Assembly: GCF_001293465.1 (NCBI RefSeq)
Contig: NZ_JSYZ01000006.1
Location: 1-64,000, forward strand
Length of the DNA stretch: 64,000 bases
Source of the DNA: Pseudomonas asplenii
Lineage (GTDB): Bacteria; Pseudomonadota; Gammaproteobacteria; Pseudomonadales; Pseudomonadaceae
Reading direction: 5' to 3'
In this document: positions 53,433 to 64,000 of the stretch, piece by piece
How positions within the stretch are numbered: position 1 is the stretch's first letter
Layout of the letters: each line of letters begins with the position of its first letter
Program-made: the position numbers and the translations under genes
Notes under the pieces: generated by a model
Database searches by the model: none
The model's input: only the letters and a program-made list of their open reading frames with translations
Told to the model about the DNA's origin: nothing

Positions 53433-55352
53433 TTAGTGATCAGCCGCAGGGCCGCCAATCGGAGCTTCAGGACGCTCGTTCTTCACCACCGGAGGCGTGG
53501 TGCCCGAAGAGCCCGAACCACCCCAGTCACGCGGCTCGCGTGGAGTACGACCGGCCATGATGTCGTCGATCTGGTCGGCATCGATGGTCTCGTACTTCAT
53601 CAGCGCATCGGCCATGGCGTCGAGCTTGTCGCGGTTGTCGGTGAGGATCTGCTTGGCCGTGCCATAGCACTGGTCAATGATGCTGCGCACCTCGGAGTCG
53701 ATCAGCTTGGCCGTCTCGCCGGAGAAGCTGGCGTTCTGGCCACCACCGCCACGCCCCAGGAAGACTTCCTGATCTTCCTCGGCATACATCAGCGGGCCAA
53801 GCTTCTCGGACAGGCCCCACTTGGTGACCATGTTCCGGGCAATCTGGCTGGCGCGCATGATGTCGTTGGAGGCACCGGTGGTCACACCGTCGAAGCCCAG
53901 GGTCATCTCCTCGGCGATACGACCGCCGTACAGCGAGCAGATCTGGCTGATCAGCGCGCGCTTGGACAGGCTGTAGCGATCCTCTTCCGGCAGGAACATG
54001 GTCACACCCAGCGCGCGACCGCGCGGAATGATCGAGACCTTGTACACCGGGTCATGCTCGGGCACCAGACGGCCGACGATGGCGTGACCGGCTTCGTGAT
54101 ACGCGGTGTTCTGCTTTTCCTTCTCGGACATGACCATGGTCTTGCGCTCGGCGCCCATCATGATCTTGTCCTTGGCCAGCTCGAACTCCTTCATTTCGAC
54201 GATGCGCTTGCTGGCGCGGGCGGCGAACAGGGAGGCCTCGTTGACCAGGTTGGCCAGGTCGGCACCGGAGAAACCCGGGGTACCACGGGCAATCACGGCA
54301 GGCGCGACGTCGTCACCGACCGGCACCTTGCGGATATGCACCTTGAGAATCTGCTCGCGACCGCGGATATCCGGCAGGCCGACCACCACCTGGCGGTCGA
54401 AACGGCCGGGACGCAGCAACGCCGGGTCGAGCACGTCGGGACGGTTGGTCGCGGCGATGACGATGATGCCGTCATTCATTTCGAAACCATCCATCTCCAC
54501 CAGCAACTGGTTGAGGGTCTGCTCGCGCTCGTCGTGACCGCCACCCATGCCGGCGCCACGATGGCGACCCACGGCGTCGATCTCGTCGATGAAAATGATG
54601 CACGGTGCGTGTTTCTTTGCCTGCTCGAACATGTCGCGCACGCGGCTGGCACCCACACCGACGAACATTTCGACGAAGTCGGAACCGGAAATGGTGAAGA
54701 ACGGTACTTTCGCCTCACCGGCGATGGCCTTGGCCAGCAGGGTCTTACCGGTACCCGGAGGGCCGACCATCAGCACGCCGCGGGGAATACGACCGCCCAG
54801 ACGCTGGAACTTGCCCGGATCACGCAGGAACTCGACCAGCTCACCAACCTCTTCCTTGGCCTCGTCGCAACCGGCGACGTCGGCCAGGGTGGTTTTCACC
54901 TGGTCTTCGGACAGCAGGCGCGCCTTGCTCTTGCCGAAGCTCATCGGCCCGCCCTTGCCGCCCGCACCGCCCTGCATCTGGCGCATGAAGAACATGAACA
55001 CCGCGATGATCACCAGGATCGGGAAACTGGCCACCAGCAACTGGGTCCAGATGCTCTGCTGCTCAGGCTGCTTGCCTTCGATCACGACGTGGTTGTCGAC
55101 CAGGTCGCCGATCAGGCCGTTGTCCTGGATCGCCGGACGAATGGTCTTGAAGCTGTCGCCATCGTTGCGCTTGCCGGTGATCACATAGCCATCCACGGCG
55201 ACACGCTCGACCTTGCCGTCCTTGACCTGCTGGATGAAGTCGGAATAGTTGAGGGTCTGTGGCTCGTTAGGGCTGGAGAAGTTGTTCATCACCGTCACCA
55301 GGACGGCTGCGATGATCAACCACAGGATCAGATTCTTTGCCATATCGTTCAA
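53433..55352 (-). CDS. ftsH: ATP-dependent zinc metalloprotease FtsH
   Basis: Membrane-anchored hexameric protease that degrades misassembled membrane proteins and short-lived regulators. Two membrane segments (about 6-25 and 105-125) flank a periplasmic domain; AAA+ Walker A GPPGTGKT; zinc site HEAGH at 419-423. I report the TTG start at 55352 (639 aa) because AGAGGG stands seven bases before it; an ATG three codons later (MAKNLILW) has poor spacing but is the usual annotation. Either gives a full-length protein. Confidence 0.96.
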   Translation of the reverse strand: MNDMAKNLILWLIIAAVLVTVMNNFSSPNEPQTLNYSDFIQQVKDGKVERVAVDGYVITGKRNDGDSFKTIRPAIQDNGLIGDLVDNHVVIEGKQPEQQSIWTQLLVASFPILVIIAVFMFFMRQMQGGAGGKGGPMSFGKSKARLLSEDQVKTTLADVAGCDEAKEEVGELVEFLRDPGKFQRLGGRIPRGVLMVGPPGTGKTLLAKAIAGEAKVPFFTISGSDFVEMFVGVGASRVRDMFEQAKKHAPCIIFIDEIDAVGRHRGAGMGGGHDEREQTLNQLLVEMDGFEMNDGIIVIAATNRPDVLDPALLRPGRFDRQVVVGLPDIRGREQILKVHIRKVPVGDDVAPAVIARGTPGFSGADLANLVNEASLFAARASKRIVEMKEFELAKDKIMMGAERKTMVMSEKEKQNTAYHEAGHAIVGRLVPEHDPVYKVSIIPRGRALGVTMFLPEEDRYSLSKRALISQICSLYGGRIAEEMTLGFDGVTTGASNDIMRASQIARNMVTKWGLSEKLGPLMYAEEDQEVFLGRGGGGQNASFSGETAKLIDSEVRSIIDQCYGTAKQILTDNRDKLDAMADALMKYETIDADQIDDIMAGRTPREPRDWGGSGSSGTTPPVVKNERPEAPIGGPAADH

Positions 55353-55542
55353 TTAAGTGCCCTCTGAAGCCAGCTCCGCTTGTGGCGCGCGCTTCGCATG
55401 AAATTCACCGGCGTAACTTACTACATTACCTACAGCTGCGCAGGAGCCGTCTGTAACCCTTTGTGAAACATTGACTACACAATATTCGCTTATGTTCACG
55501 AGGCGAAATGCGAATTTCCTATTGCCCAGCCCAAAAAACCTA

Positions 55543-56175
55543 TTACTCGGTATCGCGTCCGCGGAAACCACGCCCCAGCAGGTACTGCTCGCGGGAACGA
55601 TCGCGGGACGAACTCGGCTTGCGCATCTGCACCTTCTCGAACATCTTGCGCACGTTCTTGTGGTACTCGTCGAAGCCTTCGCCCTGGAAGATCTTGATCA
55701 GAAAATCACCACCAGGGCGCAACACACGCCCCGCCAGGTCCAGCGCCAGCTCGCAAAGGAACATCGAGCGCGGCATATCCACAGCGGGCGTACCACTCAT
55801 ATTGGGGGCCATATCGGAAATCACAAGGTCCACCTCGGAATTTCCGACCGCCTCAAGGATTTGCGCCAGCACGGCGTCCTCGGTGAAGTCGCCCTTGATG
55901 AAGGTCACGTCGGGAATGGCGTCCATATCCAGGATATCGGAGGCGATCAGGCGACCCTGGCCACCAATCAGACGACTGGTCACCTGCGACCAGCCACCCG
56001 GCGCCGCGCCGAGGTCGATCACGCTCATGCCCGGACGGATCAGCCGGTCCTTCTCCTGGATCTCCAGCAGCTTGTAGCTGGCACGGGAACGATAGCCGTC
56101 CTTTTGCGCCATTTTGACGAATGGGTCGTTGAAATGCTCTTTCAGCCAGTTATGGCTGGTCTTGGAACGGGCCAC
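55543..56175 (-). CDS. rlmE: 23S rRNA 2'-O-ribose U2552 methyltransferase
   Basis: Methylates U2552 of 23S rRNA in the A loop, 210 aa; also named rrmJ or ftsJ. SAM-binding [14 protein letters not shown] and the catalytic K-D-K-E set (K near 38, D in SDMAPN, K in [10 protein letters not shown] near 200) are recognisable. Start at GTG 56175 behind GAGGTG. It precedes ftsH with a 190-base gap, as in E. coli. Confidence 0.96.
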   Translation of the reverse strand: MARSKTSHNWLKEHFNDPFVKMAQKDGYRSRASYKLLEIQEKDRLIRPGMSVIDLGAAPGGWSQVTSRLIGGQGRLIASDILDMDAIPDVTFIKGDFTEDAVLAQILEAVGNSEVDLVISDMAPNMSGTPAVDMPRSMFLCELALDLAGRVLRPGGDFLIKIFQGEGFDEYHKNVRKMFEKVQMRKPSSSRDRSREQYLLGRGFRGRDTE

Positions 56176-56271
56176 GGGCCACCTCGAAAAATAGATTAAC
56201 TGGGCGGTCCCGGACTCGCTCGGGTAAACTAGCCGCCATTTTTTTACCAGATCAGACGCAGGGGTCAGATT

Positions 56272-56580
56272 ATGCCGCTCACTCAAGAGCAGAAGAAACA
56301 GTACAAATCCATTGGCCACCATCTGAAACCAGTATTGACTGTGGCTGACAACGGTTTGACTGAAGGTGTGCTAGCCGAACTCGAGCGCGCCCTGAACGAC
56401 CACGAGCTGATCAAGGTCAAGCTCAACATCCTCGATCGCGAGCAACGCCAGGCGCACATCGCGGAACTGTGCAAGGTCGGCAAGGCGGACCTGGTTCAGG
56501 TCATCGGCAAGATGGCACTGATTTATCGCCGCAACTTCGACGTCAACAAGCAACTGTCGAACGTTCACCGCTACAAGTGA
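56272..56580 (+). CDS. yhbY: YhbY family ribosome-assembly RNA-binding protein
   Basis: A 102-residue CRM-domain protein that binds pre-50S particles. The family motif is visible: [49 protein letters not shown]. It is divergent from rlmE with 96 bases between, so two ribosome-assembly genes probably share this promoter region. Only plus-strand gene in this part of the window. Confidence 0.95.
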   Translation: MPLTQEQKKQYKSIGHHLKPVLTVADNGLTEGVLAELERALNDHELIKVKLNILDREQRQAHIAELCKVGKADLVQVIGKMALIYRRNFDVNKQLSNVHRYK

Positions 56581-56592
56581 TACCCGGCAGGG

Positions 56593-57048
56593 TCAAGGGT
56601 ACGCTTCGCGTGCCCTGCCACCCTCGCCCGGCACGGGCTGCAGCACCAGCACCAGGCCGGACAGGCCGAGCACCAGGTAACTGAACAACTGCCAGCGCAA
56701 GGCTTGCGGCTGCCAGTAACGCACCGCGAAATACATCGCGCACGCATACCAGCCCATCAACAGCAATTGCCCACGGGTATCGCGCCACAGGCTCGACCGA
56801 CCTTCGGCAAAAACCAGCACCAGGACCTGCACGGTCACGCAGACCACTGCAAATCCCACCAAAAGGACGCCCAACTGAGCACCGATCTCCTCGATCAGCA
56901 ACGGAGCCAGGCCGATTTGCGCAAGGACCGGCAACAGTCCCACATGCAATAGCCACAAGCCGCCGACCCAGAGCATCTGGGCCAGCTGCCAGAGCATGGC
57001 GCCCGCGCGTAGCGGGCGTCTGCGCTCAGATGTGACGGACTGCGACAA
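56593..57048 (-). CDS. DUF4149-like membrane protein
   Basis: A small inner-membrane protein with four predicted helices ([77 protein letters not shown]). It resembles the DUF4149/TMEM205-like family, function unknown. The start is uncertain: a TTG at 57048 overlaps the greA end by 23 bases, or the ATG at 56997 gives 134 aa; neither has a strong ribosome site. Placed after greA, possibly co-transcribed. Confidence 0.72.
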   Translation of the reverse strand: MSQSVTSERRRPLRAGAMLWQLAQMLWVGGLWLLHVGLLPVLAQIGLAPLLIEEIGAQLGVLLVGFAVVCVTVQVLVLVFAEGRSSLWRDTRGQLLLMGWYACAMYFAVRYWQPQALRWQLFSYLVLGLSGLVLVLQPVPGEGGRAREAYP

Positions 57049-57504
57049 TCTCGTACTCGATCACGCCACCAGGCGTCTTGACGGTCACGACATCGCCTTC
57101 TTCCTTGGCGATCAGGGCACGGGCGATGGGGGAAACCACCGAGATCTTGCCCTGTTTGATGTCAGCTTCATCCTCACCCACGATGTGATAGGTCACGCTC
57201 TCGTCGGTCTCGACGTTGGCGATCTCCACCGTGGTGCCGAAAATCACCTTGCCGGTGTGCGGAATAGTCGTGACATCGATGATCACCGCGTTCTGCAGAC
57301 GACCTTCGATATCGCGGATCCGCGCCTCGACCATACCCTGCTGCTCGCGGGCAGCATGGTATTCGGCGTTTTCCTTCAGGTCACCCAACTCGCGGGCCGT
57401 GCCGATGTCCTGGCTCAGCTTGGGACGGACGACCTTGGTCAGGTGAGCGTGCTCATCTTCCAGGGCTTTGGCACCCTGAACAGTCATGGGGTACTTGGTT
57501 ATGC

Positions 57505-57508
<4 letters not shown>
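57026..57508 (-). CDS. greA: Transcription elongation factor GreA
   Basis: Rescues backtracked RNA polymerase by stimulating transcript cleavage, 160 aa. N-terminal coiled coil with acidic tip ([18 protein letters not shown]) and a C-terminal FKBP-like domain ([15 protein letters not shown] segment, here [17 protein letters not shown]). Its ATG overlaps the carB stop as ATGA, so carB and greA are coupled. Confidence 0.97.
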
Positions 57509-60726
<3,218 letters not shown>

Positions 60727-60831
60727 GGGTTTGTCACTCAAATCCGCGGGTCAGTCGGCAAGCCGTTGAACAATCCTTGAAGTTGCCGAGGGGGCCTCCG
60801 CGTGGCGGGGCCGCCCTGGGCGTTCAGGCAA

Positions 60832-61968
60832 TCAACGACGCTTGGCCATCTCATTGATGAAGCGATCGAACAGCGGTGCCACGTCGTTCGGGCCCGGGCT
60901 GGCTTCAGGGTGGCCCTGGAAGCTGAACGCGCTCTTGTCGGTGCGCTCGATGCCTTGCAGCGAGCCGTCGAACAGCGACTTGTGGATAGCCCGGACATTG
61001 CCTGGCAGGGTCGCTTCGTCCACGGCGAAACCGTGGTTCTGGCTGGTGATCATGACGACACCGGTGTCCAGGTCCTGTACCGGGTGGTTGGCACCGTGGT
61101 GGCCGTGACCCATCTTGATGGTCTTGGCACCGGAGGCCAGGGCCAGCAGTTGGTGACCCAGGCAGATGCCGAACACCGGGATGTCGGTTTCCAGGATTTC
61201 CTTGATGGCCTGGATCGCATAGTCGCAAGGCTCCGGATCGCCAGGGCCGTTGGACAGGAACACGCCATCCGGGTTGAGGGCCAGGGCTTCGCTGGCAGGC
61301 GCCTGGGCCGGCAGCACGGTGACGCGGCAGCCGCGCTCGACCAGCATGCGCAGGATGTTCGACTTGATGCCGTAGTCGTAGGCCACGACGTGGTAAGGCA
61401 GGTCGGCGGCATCGATGGTCGCGTGACTGTCGGTCTTCAGTTCCCAGACGGTCGAACGCCACTCGTAGGCTTCCCTGGTGCTGACGACTTTCGCCAGGTC
61501 CATGCCCTTCAGGCCCGGGAAGCCGCGCGCTGCGGCGATGGCCGCTTCCTCGGTGATGTTGTCACCGGCCAGGATGCAGCCGTTCTGCGAGCCTTTTTCA
61601 CGCAGGATGCGGGTCAGGCGACGGGTGTCGATACCGGCGATGGCCACGACATTGTTGGCCTTCAGGTAGTCAGACAGGGACAGGGTGTTACGCCAGTTGC
61701 TCGCCACCAGCGGCAAGTCGCGGATGACCAGGCCGGCCGACCATACACGGTTGGACTCGGCGTCTTGCGGCGTGGTGCCGGTGTTGCCGATGTGCGGGTA
61801 GGTCAGGGTAACGATCTGTTGGGCGTAGGAAGGATCGGTAAGGATTTCCTGATAGCCGGTCATTGCGGTGTTGAACACCACCTCACCAACGGTCTGGCCG
61901 TCGGCTCCAATGGCTTCGCCGCGAAAAATGCTGCCATCAGCAAGGGCAAGTATGGCTGGCTTAGTCAA
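60832..61968 (-). CDS. carA: Carbamoyl-phosphate synthase small (glutaminase) subunit
   Basis: Hydrolyses glutamine and passes ammonia to CarB, 378 aa. Class I glutaminase with nucleophile C269 in [12 protein letters not shown] and the HG/E dyad later ([17 protein letters not shown]). The start is a TTG at 61968, decided by GGGAGG five bases upstream and by the conserved beginning [12 protein letters not shown]. carB follows after 105 bases, a gap with no clear terminator. Confidence 0.97.
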   Translation of the reverse strand: MTKPAILALADGSIFRGEAIGADGQTVGEVVFNTAMTGYQEILTDPSYAQQIVTLTYPHIGNTGTTPQDAESNRVWSAGLVIRDLPLVASNWRNTLSLSDYLKANNVVAIAGIDTRRLTRILREKGSQNGCILAGDNITEEAAIAAARGFPGLKGMDLAKVVSTREAYEWRSTVWELKTDSHATIDAADLPYHVVAYDYGIKSNILRMLVERGCRVTVLPAQAPASEALALNPDGVFLSNGPGDPEPCDYAIQAIKEILETDIPVFGICLGHQLLALASGAKTIKMGHGHHGANHPVQDLDTGVVMITSQNHGFAVDEATLPGNVRAIHKSLFDGSLQGIERTDKSAFSFQGHPEASPGPNDVAPLFDRFINEMAKRR

Positions 61969-62011
61969 GAAGACCTCCCGTAAATAAAGCCTGAAAGGGC
62001 GATCGCAGGTT

Positions 62012-62051
62012 GTAAAAAAGCGGAGTGACGTATGGACACGTCACCCCGCTT
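62012..62051 (-). terminator. Intrinsic terminator in the carA leader
   Basis: On the minus strand AAGCGGGGTGACG and CGTCACTCCGCTT pair over 13 positions (one G-U pair), then TTTTTTAC. It lies about 45 bases before the carA TTG. It can end dapB transcription or act as an attenuator for carAB; the G-U pair shows it is shaped for the minus-strand RNA. Confidence 0.88.
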
Positions 62052-62088
62052 CTTTCACTGAATTATTCTGCGCGCTTTTAGTGGACAC
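62041..62088 (-). CDS. Possible carA leader peptide, 15 codons
   Basis: A GTG-started reading frame, MSTKSAQNNSVKEAG, whose last codons and stop lie inside the 5' arm of the terminator hairpin. A ribosome finishing it would cover that arm and favour read-through. There is no strong ribosome site, and codon content shows no run of one amino acid, so the call rests on geometry only. Confidence 0.4.
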   Translation of the reverse strand: MSTKSAQNNSVKEAG

Positions 62089-62213
62089 ACTAAAGCTGTA
62101 GCTTACAGAAAAATGCTTTTTTAATCCACCGCTAATGAGCCTTGAAGGCCAGGAAATGCGACAGGACGTCGCCAAGCGGTGTGAGAGGCATGCGCCCGCT
62201 CCTGTCACACCCC

Positions 62214-62288
62214 TGCCGGAGCGCGGCTTGCCCGCGAAAGCGACCCCGAGGCCGCTAAAAGCTTCGCAGGCAAGCCCTGCTCCTACAA
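62214..62288. repeat. REP pair, partly degenerate
   Basis: GGCTTGCCCGCGAA (62224-62238) and the inverted TTCGCAGGCAAGCC (62262-62276) with the CTCCTACA tail, 40 bases after the dapB stop. Confidence 0.8.
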
Positions 62289-62325
62289 GAACGAGGCGCA
62301 CCAGAAACAGGTGTCCGCCCTGACA

Positions 62326-63141
<816 letters not shown>

Positions 63142-64000
63142 TTACAGGTCGCCGAAGAAGCGCTTCATGCCCTCGAACCAACCGCTGGCCTTGGGCGAAT
63201 GGGAGCTGTCGACATCCAGCGAAGCGCGGAATTCTTCCAGCAGCTCGCGCTGACGACGGCTCAGGTTCACGGGCGTCTCGACGGCCACGCGGCACATCAG
63301 GTCGCCCGCCCCACCGCCACGCACCGGCGCCACACCCTTGCCGCGCAGACGGAACTGCTTGCCGGTCTGGGTGCCTTCCGGAATCTTCAGCTTGACCCGG
63401 CCATCGAGGGTCGGCACTTCCAGCTCGCCCCCCAGGGCCGCATCGACGAAGCTGATCGGCACTTCGCAGTACAGATGCTTGCCGTCGCGCTGGAAGATAT
63501 CGTGCTCACGCACGTTGATCACCACATACAGGTCGCCGGTCGGACCACCCTGGGTGCCCGCCTCGCCCTCGCCGGACAGGCGAATACGATCGCCGGTATC
63601 GACGCCCGAAGGCACCTTGACCGACAGCGTCTTGTACTCTTCGACACGGCCCTGGCCATGGCAGGAGTCGCACGGATCGGAAATGATCTTGCCCTGGCCA
63701 TGGCAACGCGGGCAGGTCTGCTGCACCGAGAAGAAGCCCTGCTGCATGCGCACCTGGCCGATACCGCCACAGGTCGGACAGGTCACCGGCGAAGAACCCT
63801 TCTTCGCGCCGGAACCGTCGCACGGCTTGCAGTTGACCAGTGTCGGCACACGGATATTCACGGTGGTCCCGCGCACCGCTTCTTCCAGGTTCAGTTCCAG
63901 GGTGTAGCGCAGGTCACTGCCGCGCTGGGCGCCGCCACGGGAACCGCCGCGACCACCACCAAAGAAATCGCTGAACACATCGCCGAAGATGTCGGAGAAG
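63142..64000 (-). CDS. dnaJ: Chaperone DnaJ, C-terminal part (gene runs off the window)
   Basis: Co-chaperone that stimulates DnaK. About 286 residues of the 3' part are present; the J domain lies beyond position 64000. The zinc-binding domain shows four CxxCxGxG motifs ([32 protein letters not shown]), preceded by the Gly/Phe-rich region at the window edge and followed by the substrate-binding domain. Confidence 0.98.
   Translation of the reverse strand, partial: FSDIFGDVFSDFFGGGRGGSRGGAQRGSDLRYTLELNLEEAVRGTTVNIRVPTLVNCKPCDGSGAKKGSSPVTCPTCGGIGQVRMQQGFFSVQQTCPRCHGQGKIISDPCDSCHGQGRVEEYKTLSVKVPSGVDTGDRIRLSGEGEAGTQGGPTGDLYVVINVREHDIFQRDGKHLYCEVPISFVDAALGGELEVPTLDGRVKLKIPEGTQTGKQFRLRGKGVAPVRGGGAGDLMCRVAVETPVNLSRRQRELLEEFRASLDVDSSHSPKASGWFEGMKRFFGDL

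Larger units (their letters stand above)
61969..62325. other. carA leader and dapB-carA intergenic region
   Basis: About 355 bases containing, in minus-strand order, a REP pair, a possible promoter (TTCAAG-N17-TAAAAA, 62146-62118, weak), a 15-codon ORF, an intrinsic terminator and the carA ribosome site. Confidence 0.55.

Overview
The window is a 64 kb piece of chromosomal core genome from a Pseudomonas, most likely of the fluorescens/putida side of the genus. That assignment rests on high GC, a gene order I recognise as conserved from P. aeruginosa (msrQ-msrP-pssA-ilvCNI through cbrAB-crcZ to the metY-nusA-infB-pnp operon and carAB-dapB-dnaJ), and several copies of the pseudomonad REP sequence with the core GCTTGCCCGCGAA. 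The species is an inference. I see no prophage, insertion sequence, CRISPR array, integron or biosynthetic cluster.

Layout. 0.2-6.2 kb (minus strand): periplasmic methionine-sulfoxide repair (msrPQ), phosphatidylserine synthase (pssA) and branched-chain amino acid synthesis (ilvI-ilvN-ilvC). 6.6-14 kb: a DUF4124 protein, YqcC, a TPR lipoprotein, PBP1B (mrcB), a phosphotransferase/P-loop fusion, and small pentapeptide, TfoX-C and cyclic-nucleotide-binding proteins. 14.0-18.4 kb is an iron/heme island: a Fur-controlled PrrF small RNA, deoC, the heme ABC transporter hmuTUV with its own Fur-like site, and a small Rieske protein. 18.4-22 kb: sfsA, an aminotransferase, dksA and gluQ. 22.1-27.2 kb is the carbon-catabolite-repression module: a 58-aa membrane protein, CbrA, CbrB and the CrcZ RNA, with a CbrB site and a sigma-54 promoter readable in front of crcZ. 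27.4-36.6 kb: pcnB-folK, panBC, pgi, acetyl-CoA synthetase and an rRNA methyltransferase. 36.7-40.5 kb: a large AsmA-like DUF748 protein with a small partner, and a BON-domain periplasmic protein.

40.8-57.5 kb, all but one gene on the minus strand, is information processing: rlmE, ftsH, folP, glmM, tpiA, secG, tRNA-Leu, tRNA-fMet, rimP, nusA, infB, rbfA, truB, rpsO, pnp, with yhbY divergent. 57.0-64 kb: greA, carB, carA, dapB and the 3' part of dnaJ, which is cut by the window end.

The most informative non-coding items are PrrF, CrcZ with its control region, the carA leader (short ORF running into an intrinsic terminator), the pnp leader hairpin, and tandem terminators between tRNA-fMet and rimP. 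No gene set looks like a wholly new system. The best leads for new biology are the possible carA attenuator, GTAACA repeats before panB, the embedded terminator between the CbrB site and the crcZ promoter, and a few poorly characterised conserved proteins.
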